A stretch of 64,000 nucleotides of DNA from Fusobacterium sp. (lineage in GTDB: Bacteria; Fusobacteriota; Fusobacteriia; Fusobacteriales; Fusobacteriaceae): positions 1 to 64,000 of the forward strand of contig NZ_JAGIRL010000039.1 in assembly GCF_019012925.1 (NCBI RefSeq), given 5' to 3'. Below the pieces are notes generated by a model. That model made no database searches. It was not told the origin of the DNA and saw only the letters and a program-made list of their open reading frames with translations. Shown one piece after another: positions 7,012 to 14,802 of this stretch. The position numbers and the translations under genes were made by a program. Within the stretch, counting starts at the first letter, position 1; each line of letters opens with the position of its first letter.

Positions 7012-8649
7012 ATGAAAAAAGTACCTATTGCAGTAGAGGACTTTAAAAAAATAATTGAAGAAAATTATTATTACATAGATAAGACAAAGTTTATAGAAGA
7101 TATATTAAATGATGGGGCAGAAGTAAAACTATTTTGTCGTCCTAGAAGATTTGGAAAGACTCTTAATATGTCCACACTTAAATATTTTTTTGATGTAAAA
7201 AATAAAGATGAAAACAGAAAATTATTTAATGATTTATATATAGAAAACTCTCCATTGATAGAGGAACAAGGAAAATATCCTGTAATATTTCTTAGTTTGA
7301 AAGGAATAACTGCTTCTACTTGGGAAGGAGCAGTTAAAAATATACGAGATAAAATATTCAAGTTATATAATGAGTATGATGGAAAAATTAATCACATATT
7401 AACAGAAAATGAAAATAAAATATTTAATAAATTTGCGGGGAAAGAAAGTGACGAAGAAGAGTTAAAAACTTCTCTATCTTTTTTAACTTCTTTATTATAT
7501 AAATACTATAATCAAAAAGTAGTTGTATTAATAGATGAGTATGATTCTCCTATTATGAATGCCTACGAAAAGGGATACTATAACGAGATGAGAGATTTTT
7601 TAAAAGCTTTTTATGGGGATGTACTTAAAACTAATGAGTATTTACAAATGGGAGTTCTTACTGGAATAATAAGGGTAGCTCAAGCAGGAATATTCTCTGA
7701 TTTAAATAATTTTAAATCTTTTTCAGTATTAGATGATAAATATAGCACGTCTTTTGGTTTAGTAGGTGAAGAAGTAAAAACTATGCTTGATTATTATGAG
7801 ATAGGCTATGAGATGATTGAAGTAAAAAAATGGTATGATGGGTATAGTTTTGGAAAAGATGAAATATATAATCCTTGGAGTATATTAAACTATGTATCTG
7901 ATAAAATACTAAAATCATATTGGATAAATACAAGTTCTAATTTTATGATAAGAGAACTTTTAGAACATACTGGTGAAGAGGGGTTAAAAACTCTTGAAAA
8001 AATTTTTAGTCAAGAAGAGGTAGCAGTAAGAATAACTGATAATGTAAGATTTGGAAATAACCTATCAGCAAGTGAAGTATGGGAACTTATGTTATACTCT
8101 GGTTATCTAACTATAAATGGTAGATTAGATGATGGAAGGTATTTAGTAAGAATACCTAATATGGAAATTATGAATTTCTTCAAGGATGAGTTTTTAACTA
8201 TTGTATTTGGAAATTATGATAAAGTAGATAAATTAAGAGATGCTTTAAAAGATAAAAACCTAGAACAAGTAAATAAATCAATAGAAGAATTAGTTTTACA
8301 TACAATGAGTTCATATGATATAACGAAATACTATGAAAATCCATATCATATGTTACTACTTGGATTTTTCTATGCTTTAGATAGTTACTATCTTCCTAAA
8401 TCAAATATGGAAACTGGATTTGGTAGAGCAGATATAATACTGTTCCCAAGAGATAAGACAAAAGCAGGATATATTTTAGAATTGAAAAGAGCTTATACTA
8501 AGAACCTAGAGAAAGAAGTGGAAAAAGCTTTGCAACAAATAAATGAGAATAAATATTATGTAGAATTAGAAAGATATGGGGTAAAAGAGATAATTAAACT
8601 AGGCTATGTTTTTGATGGTAAGAAAGTAATAAGTAACTATGTTAAATAA
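7012..8649 (+). CDS. AAA-ATPase-like / DUF1703 (PD-(D/E)XK) protein
   Basis: A 545-residue protein with the standard two-part layout of this abundant family. The N-terminal AAA-ATPase-like domain begins KKVPIAVEDFKKIIEEN...YYIDKT, with a P-loop-like CRPRRFGKTLNMS near residue 45 and Walker B VVLIDEYDSPI near 175. The C-terminal DUF1703 domain is of the PD-(D/E)XK nuclease superfamily, with GRADIILFP ... YILELKRAY supplying the Asp and the E-x-K. Full length, nothing missing. These proteins occur in many copies in anaerobic gut and oral bacteria, and their role is not established. It is a single gene with its own promoter region and terminator. Confidence 0.9.
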   Translation: MKKVPIAVEDFKKIIEENYYYIDKTKFIEDILNDGAEVKLFCRPRRFGKTLNMSTLKYFFDVKNKDENRKLFNDLYIENSPLIEEQGKYPVIFLSLKGITASTWEGAVKNIRDKIFKLYNEYDGKINHILTENENKIFNKFAGKESDEEELKTSLSFLTSLLYKYYNQKVVVLIDEYDSPIMNAYEKGYYNEMRDFLKAFYGDVLKTNEYLQMGVLTGIIRVAQAGIFSDLNNFKSFSVLDDKYSTSFGLVGEEVKTMLDYYEIGYEMIEVKKWYDGYSFGKDEIYNPWSILNYVSDKILKSYWINTSSNFMIRELLEHTGEEGLKTLEKIFSQEEVAVRITDNVRFGNNLSASEVWELMLYSGYLTINGRLDDGRYLVRIPNMEIMNFFKDEFLTIVFGNYDKVDKLRDALKDKNLEQVNKSIEELVLHTMSSYDITKYYENPYHMLLLGFFYALDSYYLPKSNMETGFGRADIILFPRDKTKAGYILELKRAYTKNLEKEVEKALQQINENKYYVELERYGVKEIIKLGYVFDGKKVISNYVK

Positions 8650-8654
8650 TGGAT

Positions 8655-8688
8655 AAAATAGTGGAGAGTAAAATCTTCACTATTTTTA
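8655..8688 (+). terminator. Terminator after the AAA/DUF1703 gene
   Basis: AAAATAGTG...CACTATTTTT forms a hairpin with a 15-base loop and a T-run, starting 6 bases after the stop codon. Consistent with rho-independent termination. Confidence 0.65.
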
Positions 8689-8774
8689 GCATAATATGGA
8701 ATTTTATTATGTTCTATGGTATAATCAAAGGAAGAATTTTATACTAAGAAGAAGTCGTTAAAAATATTAGTTTA

Positions 8775-8948
8775 AAGATTAAGTAAGATTTTAAAAGTGT
8801 TAAGTAAAGAGCTAAAACGGTTAAGTTATTGAGAGTAAAATTTATAATAATTTTTCCAAATAAGAATTATAAAGAGTTTAGAGAATAAAATAAAAGGCTA
8901 AGTAAAAGTTTAAAAGTGTTAAGTAAAGAAATAAAACGGTTAAGTTAT
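8775..8948 (+). repeat. Two 55-bp direct repeats with 21-bp internal period
   Basis: Copies at 8775-8829 and 8894-8948 share 49 of 55 bases. Inside each, the motif (T/C)TAAGT recurs at exactly 21-bp steps (offsets 5, 26, 47). Read as protein, both copies give L-S-K-x-L-K-V then L-S-K-E-(L/I)-K-R then L-S-Y, a heptad pattern, and one difference (GAGCTA versus GAAATA) is conservative (E-L versus E-I). No start codon is in frame, however. The block fills the gap between the terminator at 8688 and the restriction gene at 9003. It may be a regulator-binding array (21 bp is two helical turns) or a decayed coding repeat. Confidence 0.7.
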
Positions 8949-9002
8949 AAAAAAAGGAGTATTTAAATATTCTAAATTAGAAAAATACAAAGGAGAATTT
9001 TA

Positions 9003-9947
9003 ATGATTAATTTAATTGAAAAATACAGAAAAGAAATATTTAAATATTTGTTTGAGATTAATAGTTTTTCTCAAAGTTGGAGTAATTCTTGGAAAAATCA
9101 AATTTTAAATTTCTTTCAAGGTAAAAATATCTCTGAAGATTCGCTAATAAAATTAGGAGAAAATTTAAGAGAGATATTTTTATCTACAAGTTCTGGTTCT
9201 AGAAATCAAAGTGAAGTTTCTACTGCTGGTACTGGATGGGAAAGTTTACTAGCATGGTATTTAAATCTAGGATTACTCAGAACAAGGACTATAGTAATAA
9301 AACCTAAAAAAGAGTTTAATTTTGAATGTATTCAGAAAACAATAACTATTAATTATGGAGAATTTATCTCAAATAGTGAAAGTGATTTGATAGCAATAAC
9401 TTTTCCAAAAGAAGATGAAGTAGCTTATTCAATAGAAGAGTTAAAAAAATATGAAGGTAAAATATTTTCAATTAATGATTTGGAAGTTTTAGAAGATGAT
9501 TCATTAAAAGCTTTAAATCAATATTTGAATAAGATTATAGAAAATAATATTTCTAAAATAGAGATTAATGTTATTCAGTGTAAAACTAACTGGAATGATA
9601 ATGCTCAAATTCCAATGGGATGGGATATTATATATTCATCAACTGGTTTTACAAAAGGAGATATAAAAATAGGAAAGGATGGTTTTTCAATTCATAAAAT
9701 AAAGGATTTTAAATATTCTTTTATAACAGTTCCTACTCAAAAAAATCTAGAAAAATTTAAAGAAGATAGTACACCAGTTTTAAGGGTTAAAAATTTATCT
9801 GGTGGAAATTTTTGGGGAACAATAACTAAAGAAAATGTAGCTAAATCAATTGGAGAAATATTTAAAGATAATTTTAATGAAAGCTATTCTAAAATAAAAT
9901 TTGATGATAGGATAAAAAATGTAGAGTTAAATGATATTGGATTATAA
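9003..9947 (+). CDS. Type II restriction endonuclease
   Basis: A 314-residue protein directly before a DNA cytosine methyltransferase. The probable PD-(D/E)XK catalytic core is Asp128 (in ESDLIAI) and Gln192-Cys-Lys194 (IQCKTNW), with a conserved WESLLAWYLN helix near residue 80. The Glu-to-Gln form of the motif is common in restriction enzymes. The following NDNAQIPMGWD segment is typical of a group of enzymes paired with C5 methylases. The ribosome site AAAGGAG precedes the ATG. Recognition sequence cannot be read from the protein. The gene lies behind the 21-bp repeat block, which may carry its control. Confidence 0.8.
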   Translation: MINLIEKYRKEIFKYLFEINSFSQSWSNSWKNQILNFFQGKNISEDSLIKLGENLREIFLSTSSGSRNQSEVSTAGTGWESLLAWYLNLGLLRTRTIVIKPKKEFNFECIQKTITINYGEFISNSESDLIAITFPKEDEVAYSIEELKKYEGKIFSINDLEVLEDDSLKALNQYLNKIIENNISKIEINVIQCKTNWNDNAQIPMGWDIIYSSTGFTKGDIKIGKDGFSIHKIKDFKYSFITVPTQKNLEKFKEDSTPVLRVKNLSGGNFWGTITKENVAKSIGEIFKDNFNESYSKIKFDDRIKNVELNDIGL

Positions 9948-9955
9948 AAAAAACC

Positions 9956-9984
9956 TGGACTTTTACTATTAAACTTGATATAAT
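9956..9984 (+). promoter_or_regulatory. Separate promoter for the methyltransferase
   Basis: TGGACT (9956-9961), a 17-base spacer and a perfect TATAAT (9979-9984) lie between the endonuclease stop and the methylase start. A methylase-only promoter would let modification be made independently of the nuclease, a usual safeguard in restriction-modification systems. The -35 match is imperfect. Confidence 0.5.
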
Positions 9985-10019
9985 ATATATTATAGAATAA
10001 AAAAAATTAGGTGGTGAAA

Positions 10020-11423
10020 ATGAGAAAACCCTTAGCAATAGATTTATTTTGCGGTGCTGGAGGAATGAGTGAAGGAATTCTTCAAGCAGGATTTCATATT
10101 GTTTTTTCGAATGATAAAAGTCCAGAAGTTGCATTAACTTATCAAAATAGACATGAACAACTGGGATTACATAATGGATATAATACATTTTTTATAACTG
10201 AGGATATTTCAAATTTAACTGGAAAATTTATTCTTGATTCTATTAGTAATTTAGAATATTTTAAAAATAAATTTGATAATAAAATAGATGTGATATTTGG
10301 TGGTCCTCCATGTCAAGGATTTAGTAGAGCTGGAAAAAGAGATAAAAACGATCCAAGAAATTTGTTATTTAGAGAATATCTTAGAGTAGTATCAGAAATA
10401 GAACCTAATTATGTTGTAATGGAAAATGTAGTTGGATTACTTGATACTAAATTAAATAATTTTATAAGTTATGATTTAGAAGAATATGAAGATGATACTT
10501 TAGTAACGGATATTCTAGAGAGAGAGTTTGAAAAGATTGGATATAGGATAAAAAAATATAATTTAGAAGATAAAGTCAATTTTAAAAAATTAGTATTAGA
10601 TGCTTCAGAGTTTGGGGTTCCTCAAAAAAGAGAAAGAGTTATTATTATAGCTTACAAAAAGTATTTAACGGAGCCTAATGATATTAAGAAATATAAAAAA
10701 AATTATAAAGTAAGTGTAAAAGAAGCAATAGCAGATTTAATAACAAATTCTAATATTAGGGAAAAAGAATTATTATCATTGAAAACTGAAAAGAAATTAT
10801 CATATATAGAAGCTTCTAATCAAGGAAGAACAAAAATATTTGATACTAATTCTCCAATAAGTTTTAGTGGGAATTTAAATAATATAGAATTATCTTTTCA
10901 TTCTGACTATATAGTTCAAAGATTTTCTTTATATAAAAATGGAGAAACTACTAAAGATGTAAAAGCTCGTTTATTAAAAAATGGAATAGATGAAATCTAT
11001 TCTTTAAAAGATTTACTAGAATATGTTTTTAAGTATGGAAAGTTAGGATATACTTCATTTGAAGATTTTCAAAAAGAACTAGAAATTTTTAAAATGTTAG
11101 AAGAAGAAAGAAAAGAAGAAATTGTAAATGCTATTTTAAGTAAGAAAAATATTAGAGTAAGGTTAAATAAGGAAGCTCCATCAAGAACAATAGTTACTTT
11201 ACCAGATGATTATATTTCTCCTTTTGAAAATAGAACTTTTTCAGTTAGAGAAATGGCTAGATTACAATCTTTTGATGATAGTTTTATCTTTCTAGGGAAA
11301 AGAACTACTGGAGGAAATAGAAGAAAATTAGAAGTTCCACAATATACTCAAGTAGGAAATGCGGTTCCACCTCTATTAGCAAAGGCGATAGCTCTATCTA
11401 TAAAAGATGTTTTAAAAGATTAG
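10020..11423 (+). CDS. DNA (cytosine-5) methyltransferase
   Basis: A 467-residue C5 methylase with every key motif: I, FCGAGG (residues 10-15, AdoMet binding); IV, GGPPCQGFS with catalytic Cys98; VI, MENV with Glu135; VIII, QKRERV; and X, QVGNAVPP near the C-terminus. The long stretch between VIII and the RTIVTLPDD segment is the target-recognition region. It protects the host from the endonuclease encoded 72 bases upstream. The start is the ATG of MRKPLAID; two upstream GTG codons overlap the ribosome site TAGGTGG. The gene's ATG bias matches its neighbours. Confidence 0.93.
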   Translation: MRKPLAIDLFCGAGGMSEGILQAGFHIVFSNDKSPEVALTYQNRHEQLGLHNGYNTFFITEDISNLTGKFILDSISNLEYFKNKFDNKIDVIFGGPPCQGFSRAGKRDKNDPRNLLFREYLRVVSEIEPNYVVMENVVGLLDTKLNNFISYDLEEYEDDTLVTDILEREFEKIGYRIKKYNLEDKVNFKKLVLDASEFGVPQKRERVIIIAYKKYLTEPNDIKKYKKNYKVSVKEAIADLITNSNIREKELLSLKTEKKLSYIEASNQGRTKIFDTNSPISFSGNLNNIELSFHSDYIVQRFSLYKNGETTKDVKARLLKNGIDEIYSLKDLLEYVFKYGKLGYTSFEDFQKELEIFKMLEEERKEEIVNAILSKKNIRVRLNKEAPSRTIVTLPDDYISPFENRTFSVREMARLQSFDDSFIFLGKRTTGGNRRKLEVPQYTQVGNAVPPLLAKAIALSIKDVLKD

Positions 11424-11632
11424 TTGATTTTATATAAAGATGAATTAAAAACTTTGTGTGATTATAAAAAATACCTCTGTAGGTAACACATAGGTAACAA
11501 AAGGTATATTTATACCAATGAAATCAAGGATTTCAAATTCTCAAAAAGATAATTACATGGGATTTATATACCTCACAAACTCAATGTTTGTGGGGTTTTT
11601 TCTTTAAAAAATGGAAATTTATATATCTGTTC
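11424..11632 (+). terminator. Gap with terminator and short repeats
   Basis: CCTCACAAAC (11571-11580) pairs with GTTTGTGGGG (11586-11595), followed by a T-run to 11602: a clear terminator. Upstream, TAGGTAACA occurs twice in tandem (about 11478-11498) and GGTAT-attt-ATACC forms a short dyad near 11503. These resemble recombinase arm-type sites, which would fit accessory DNA, but no integrase lies nearby. No gene seen in this stretch. Confidence 0.6.
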
Positions 11633-11856
11633 TTAGGTATATAAATTTCCAGAGTATAAAACTATCATAAGCCATTGTAAAGCATCTTCATACTCTCTTA
11701 TTCTTACACTTTTTTAACAACCTTATAAACCTTATTTTCACGACTCAATTGAGAAGGAATAGATTTCCATATCATAGAGAATTTAGGAGCTATAGATTCT
11801 AGCATGCCACCAGTGATATAATACACTATTTTCACATAATTTATTAATTCTAAATT
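11633..11856 (-). pseudogene. Decayed DUF4143-type AAA ATPase fragment
   Basis: Reading leftward, an open frame without a proper start gives YYITGGMLESIAPKFSMIWK and SIPSQLSRENKVYKVVKKV, then a stop. A few bases on, in another frame, it gives REYEDALQWLM and then a stop. These pieces match, in order, the YxxGGMPEAV, MIWxSIPSQLAKENKKF and EYExALQWLxxxGL blocks of ATPases with a DUF4143 C-terminus, which are common in anaerobes. Both ends of the gene are missing and there is at least one frameshift. It is a relic of an ATPase gene, lost before or during the arrival of the neighbouring restriction-modification genes. Confidence 0.65.
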
Positions 11857-12041
11857 TTATATTCTTCTTACTTAATAAATGGAGAAAGAAGAATAAGAAA
11901 GAATTATCTTTGTGAAGTGTTTAAAAAAATGAAAATAAAATATAATAAGAGCATATTTTAATACTTTTAATCTTGATTTTTATATATAAAAATGTTACAT
12001 TAAGTTAATGGAAGTATTTTATAAATTAGGAGGATTTGGGT

Positions 12042-12878
12042 ATGAAAAAAATAGTGTTTTTTTTACTAATAATGATTTCTATTTTTTCTTTTGCGAATAG
12101 TAAGGTTTTATATGATGGAAAAATAGACGGAAAAAAGCCTAAAGTAAAAGTAATGACTTATAATATTGAAGCTGGAGCAAATAATTTCAAAGTTAATTCA
12201 GAAAAAATAGCAAAAGCAATAAAGAAACTAAATCCAGATATCATAGGAATTCAAGAGGTTGATAGATTGACTAATCGTAGTGGAAAAGTTGATCAAGCTA
12301 AAGTTTTAGCTGAGTTAACTGGATATAACTTCGTATTTGGAAAAACCATTGATTTTGATGATGGAGAATACGGAATAGCTATTTTATCTAAGTATCCTAT
12401 TTTAAATCATTATCAAATAAATCTTCCGAGTTCAGATGAACAAAGAATTGCACTAATTGCAAATATTGATGTTCCTGGATTTGAAGTACCAATTACTTAT
12501 ATAAATACTCATTTAGATTGGCATGAAAATCCTAACACTCGTATGTCACAAATTTATACAATAGATGAACATACTTTAGATATTAGAGGAATAAAATTAT
12601 TGGGTGGCGATTTTAATGATACTCTTAACTCTAATGTTATCCAACATCTAAATCGTTATTGGAAACCAGTAATAACAAAAGAAAATGATCATAGAACATG
12701 GCCAGCAATCAATCCAGAAGTAGGGCTAGATTATATCTTTACAAATCATGCTCAAATATGGGAAGCCAAAACATATATTCCAAATAAACCAAAAGATATG
12801 AAAAAATATGGTATTGAATGGAATAAAATAAGTGATCACATACCTATAATTACAGAATTAACATTAATTGAAAAATAA
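12042..12878 (+). CDS. Secreted endonuclease/exonuclease/phosphatase-family hydrolase
   Basis: A 278-residue protein with a signal peptide (MKKIVFFLLIMISIFSFANS), so probably exported. The mature part has the EEP fold motifs: MTYNIEAG (metal Asn), IIGIQEVD (metal Glu), YINTHLDWH, GGDFNDT (Asp/Asn), and a terminal SDHIPI (catalytic His). Family members cleave phosphodiesters in DNA, inositol phosphates or sphingomyelin; the substrate here cannot be told. Start is the ATG after TTAGGAGG; a TTG two codons earlier lies too close to that site. The gene stands alone, with a terminator 11 bases after it. Confidence 0.88.
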   Translation: MKKIVFFLLIMISIFSFANSKVLYDGKIDGKKPKVKVMTYNIEAGANNFKVNSEKIAKAIKKLNPDIIGIQEVDRLTNRSGKVDQAKVLAELTGYNFVFGKTIDFDDGEYGIAILSKYPILNHYQINLPSSDEQRIALIANIDVPGFEVPITYINTHLDWHENPNTRMSQIYTIDEHTLDIRGIKLLGGDFNDTLNSNVIQHLNRYWKPVITKENDHRTWPAINPEVGLDYIFTNHAQIWEAKTYIPNKPKDMKKYGIEWNKISDHIPIITELTLIEK

Positions 12879-12888
12879 TGAAGAAAAG

Positions 12889-12925
12889 AAATGGCTAAAG
12901 AGGTGAAAATTCTTTAGCCATTTTT
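12889..12925 (+). terminator. Terminator after the EEP hydrolase
   Basis: AAATGGCTAAAGA and TCTTTAGCCATTT are perfect 13-base arms around a 9-base loop, followed by T residues. A strong rho-independent terminator. Confidence 0.85.
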
Positions 12926-13074
12926 GTATAAAAAAGGTCTCTTTGGGAAAAATCAACTAAAGATTAGTAGGGACTTATGGAGAAAAATATAAAAAATAAT
13001 ATATACTATACAAATGTTGAATTTATATAAAAATATAAATAGAATGTTTTAAAATAGACAAAAATAAAAAAAAC

Positions 13075-13143
13075 TTGACAAAAATACAAAAAAAATGTAT
13101 TCTATTTTTATAAAAATATTATTTTCAAAAAATTGAAAATAAT
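13075..13143 (+). promoter_or_regulatory. Promoter and operator-like dyad of the yhf cluster
   Basis: TTGACA (13075-13080), a 17-base spacer and TATTCT (13098-13103) make a good promoter. Just downstream, ATTATTTTCAA (13118-13128) and TTGAAAATAAT (13133-13143) are perfect 11-base inverted arms around AAAA, ending beside the ribosome site of the first gene. A dyad in this place is likely the binding site of the cluster's own YhfZ regulator; it could also act as an mRNA hairpin. Confidence 0.65.
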
Positions 13144-13153
13144 GGAGGAGTTT

Positions 13154-14041
13154 ATGGAGAATAATAAATATAAAAAAATAGAAATAGGAACAATTGAGTT
13201 AGCTAAAGATATTCTTTCAAGAGAAATTGGAGAAAATATAGATACAATTATTAATTATTCAGCAAAATTTAACTTATCATTAGGAACAATTCAAAAATCA
13301 TTGACATTATTATGCGAAAAGAAAATAGTAAAATTGGTAAAAATGGGAAAATATGGAACTAGAATAGAAAAAATTGATTATAAAAAGTTATTGGATATTT
13401 TAGGATATGAATATTTACTGTGTGTGATGCCTATAACTTATTCATCAAGATATAAAAAAATAATGGAGAGTATAAATGACAGTTTTAAAATTCCAATTTC
13501 ATTATATTTTTCACATATGCGTGGTGGATATGTAAGACTTAAACTGATAGAGCAAGGTGTTTTTCAATTTGGAGTTGTATCAAAATTGGCAGCACAAGAG
13601 GCTATTATATCAGGATTAAATCTAGAAATTATTGAAGAATTTGGACCAAGAACGTATGTCACTAAACATGTTGTTTTAAAAAGAAAAGATGGCTTAGTAA
13701 AAAGAGTAGGAGTAGATTTAGAATCAAATGATCATACATTTTTAACTAATATTAATTTTCAAAAAAATGAAAATATAAGTTTTAAAGAAATTAAGTATTC
13801 AGAAGTAATAGAGAAACTAATAGATAAGACTATAGACGCAGCAATTTGGAATTATGATGATGTTTTAGATAAATTGATATTATTAGAAAAAAATAATATT
13901 GTTATTGAAGAGTTAAAGGACGAAAGTGGAATTAGTTTATTAGCAACTGAATCAGTTATAGTAATTCCTAAAAATAATAAAACCATGAAAACACTTTTTA
14001 ATAAGTTTTTTGATAAAGAAAGTTTTAAATTAATAGATTAG
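13154..14041 (+). CDS. yhfZ: YhfZ-type transcriptional regulator
   Basis: A 295-residue regulator that opens the cluster. The N-terminal ~75 residues hold a GntR-like winged helix (DTIINYSAKFNLSLGTIQKSLTLLCEKKIVKLVKMGKYGT). The rest is a periplasmic-binding-like effector domain (LCVMPITYSSRYKKI ... DAAIWNYDDVL), as in YhfZ of enterobacteria. Start is the ATG behind GGAGGAG; an earlier in-frame ATG lies within the dyad. It probably senses the substrate or a pathway intermediate and controls the promoter just upstream. The assignment rests on the architecture and on the eight linked genes. Confidence 0.82.
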   Translation: MENNKYKKIEIGTIELAKDILSREIGENIDTIINYSAKFNLSLGTIQKSLTLLCEKKIVKLVKMGKYGTRIEKIDYKKLLDILGYEYLLCVMPITYSSRYKKIMESINDSFKIPISLYFSHMRGGYVRLKLIEQGVFQFGVVSKLAAQEAIISGLNLEIIEEFGPRTYVTKHVVLKRKDGLVKRVGVDLESNDHTFLTNINFQKNENISFKEIKYSEVIEKLIDKTIDAAIWNYDDVLDKLILLEKNNIVIEELKDESGISLLATESVIVIPKNNKTMKTLFNKFFDKESFKLID

Positions 14042-14054
14042 GTGAGGAGGAGTA

Positions 14055-14417
14055 ATGGATTTACAAACAAGACTTGAAATTTTATATTCAACGGGAATAA
14101 TTAGTAAAGAAACAAGAGAAGTGGTATTAAATGTAATAAAAATGTTTCAAGAAAAATATCAAATTATGTTGACAGAAGAAAATGGAGCTATGATGACAAT
14201 GCACTTATCAATGGCTATAACAAGAGTAAAAAATAATGAACCAGTAAAAATTATTGATGAAGAGGTTTATAAAGAAGTATTAGAAAGCGAATTTTTTGAA
14301 AAATCTGAAGAAATATACATAGATTTAGAGAGAGTTTTAGATATAAAATTACCAGAAGATGAAAAAAAATATATGTTAGCAAATATATGTACAATATTAG
14401 ATATTATAAATGATTAG
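14055..14417 (+). CDS. yhfY: YhfY-like PRD-domain protein
   Basis: A 120-residue protein made of one PTS regulation-like domain (PRD): MDLQTRLEILYSTGIISKET, then TMHLSMAITRVKNNEPV, with the conserved His in MHLSMA. A final LPEDEKKYMLANICTIL helix follows. In multi-domain regulators PRDs are phosphorylated on histidine by PTS proteins; free-standing ones such as YhfY have no settled role. The gene follows yhfZ by 13 bases with ribosome site GGTGAGGAGG. It may modulate YhfZ or link the cluster to carbon status. Confidence 0.78.
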   Translation: MDLQTRLEILYSTGIISKETREVVLNVIKMFQEKYQIMLTEENGAMMTMHLSMAITRVKNNEPVKIIDEEVYKEVLESEFFEKSEEIYIDLERVLDIKLPEDEKKYMLANICTILDIIND

Positions 14418-14429
14418 AAGGGGGTTTTT

Positions 14430-14789
14430 ATGAAAAAAATAGTTATTGGAGGACAAATTGATAAAGAAAAATTAGCAGAAGTAGTAAAGAAAATAGTTGG
14501 AGAAGAAGCAATTATAACAATAAAAAGTGATATAGAAGCAGCTATGGATGTTAAAACAGGAGTAGCAGATATTTATTTAGGAGCTTGTAATACTGGTGGT
14601 GGCGGTGCTTTAGCAATGGCTATAGCATTATTAGGAGCAAATAATTGTGCTACAGTATCAATGCCAGGAAACATAAAATCTGATGTAGAAATAATAGCAG
14701 AGGTTAATGCAGGTAAAAAAGCATTTGGATTTACAGCACAACATATAGAACAAGTAGTTCCAGTAATTTTAAAGGAAATTTTAAAATAA
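14430..14789 (+). CDS. yhfU: YhfU-like protein (DUF2620)
   Basis: A 119-residue protein of the DUF2620/YhfU family: MKKIVIGGQIDKEKL start, a glycine-rich GACNTGGGGALAMAIALLG centre, and a C-terminal KKAFGFTAQHIEQVVP. The central loop is reminiscent of a nucleotide- or phosphate-binding turn but no known motif is complete. It lies between yhfY and the YhfT membrane protein and probably partners with the latter. No activity is established for the family. Confidence 0.82.
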   Translation: MKKIVIGGQIDKEKLAEVVKKIVGEEAIITIKSDIEAAMDVKTGVADIYLGACNTGGGGALAMAIALLGANNCATVSMPGNIKSDVEIIAEVNAGKKAFGFTAQHIEQVVPVILKEILK

Positions 14790-14802
14790 GGAGTGTGTTA
14801 AT

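Noticed and set aside
8775..8948. The two 55-bp repeats as a CRISPR-like array
   Set aside because: Only two copies, with an internal 21-bp period and no unique spacers of even length; no cas genes are nearby.
11478..11520. Tandem TAGGTAACA as an attachment site of an integrated element
   Set aside because: No integrase gene, tRNA end or second copy was found in the window, so this stays a weak hint.
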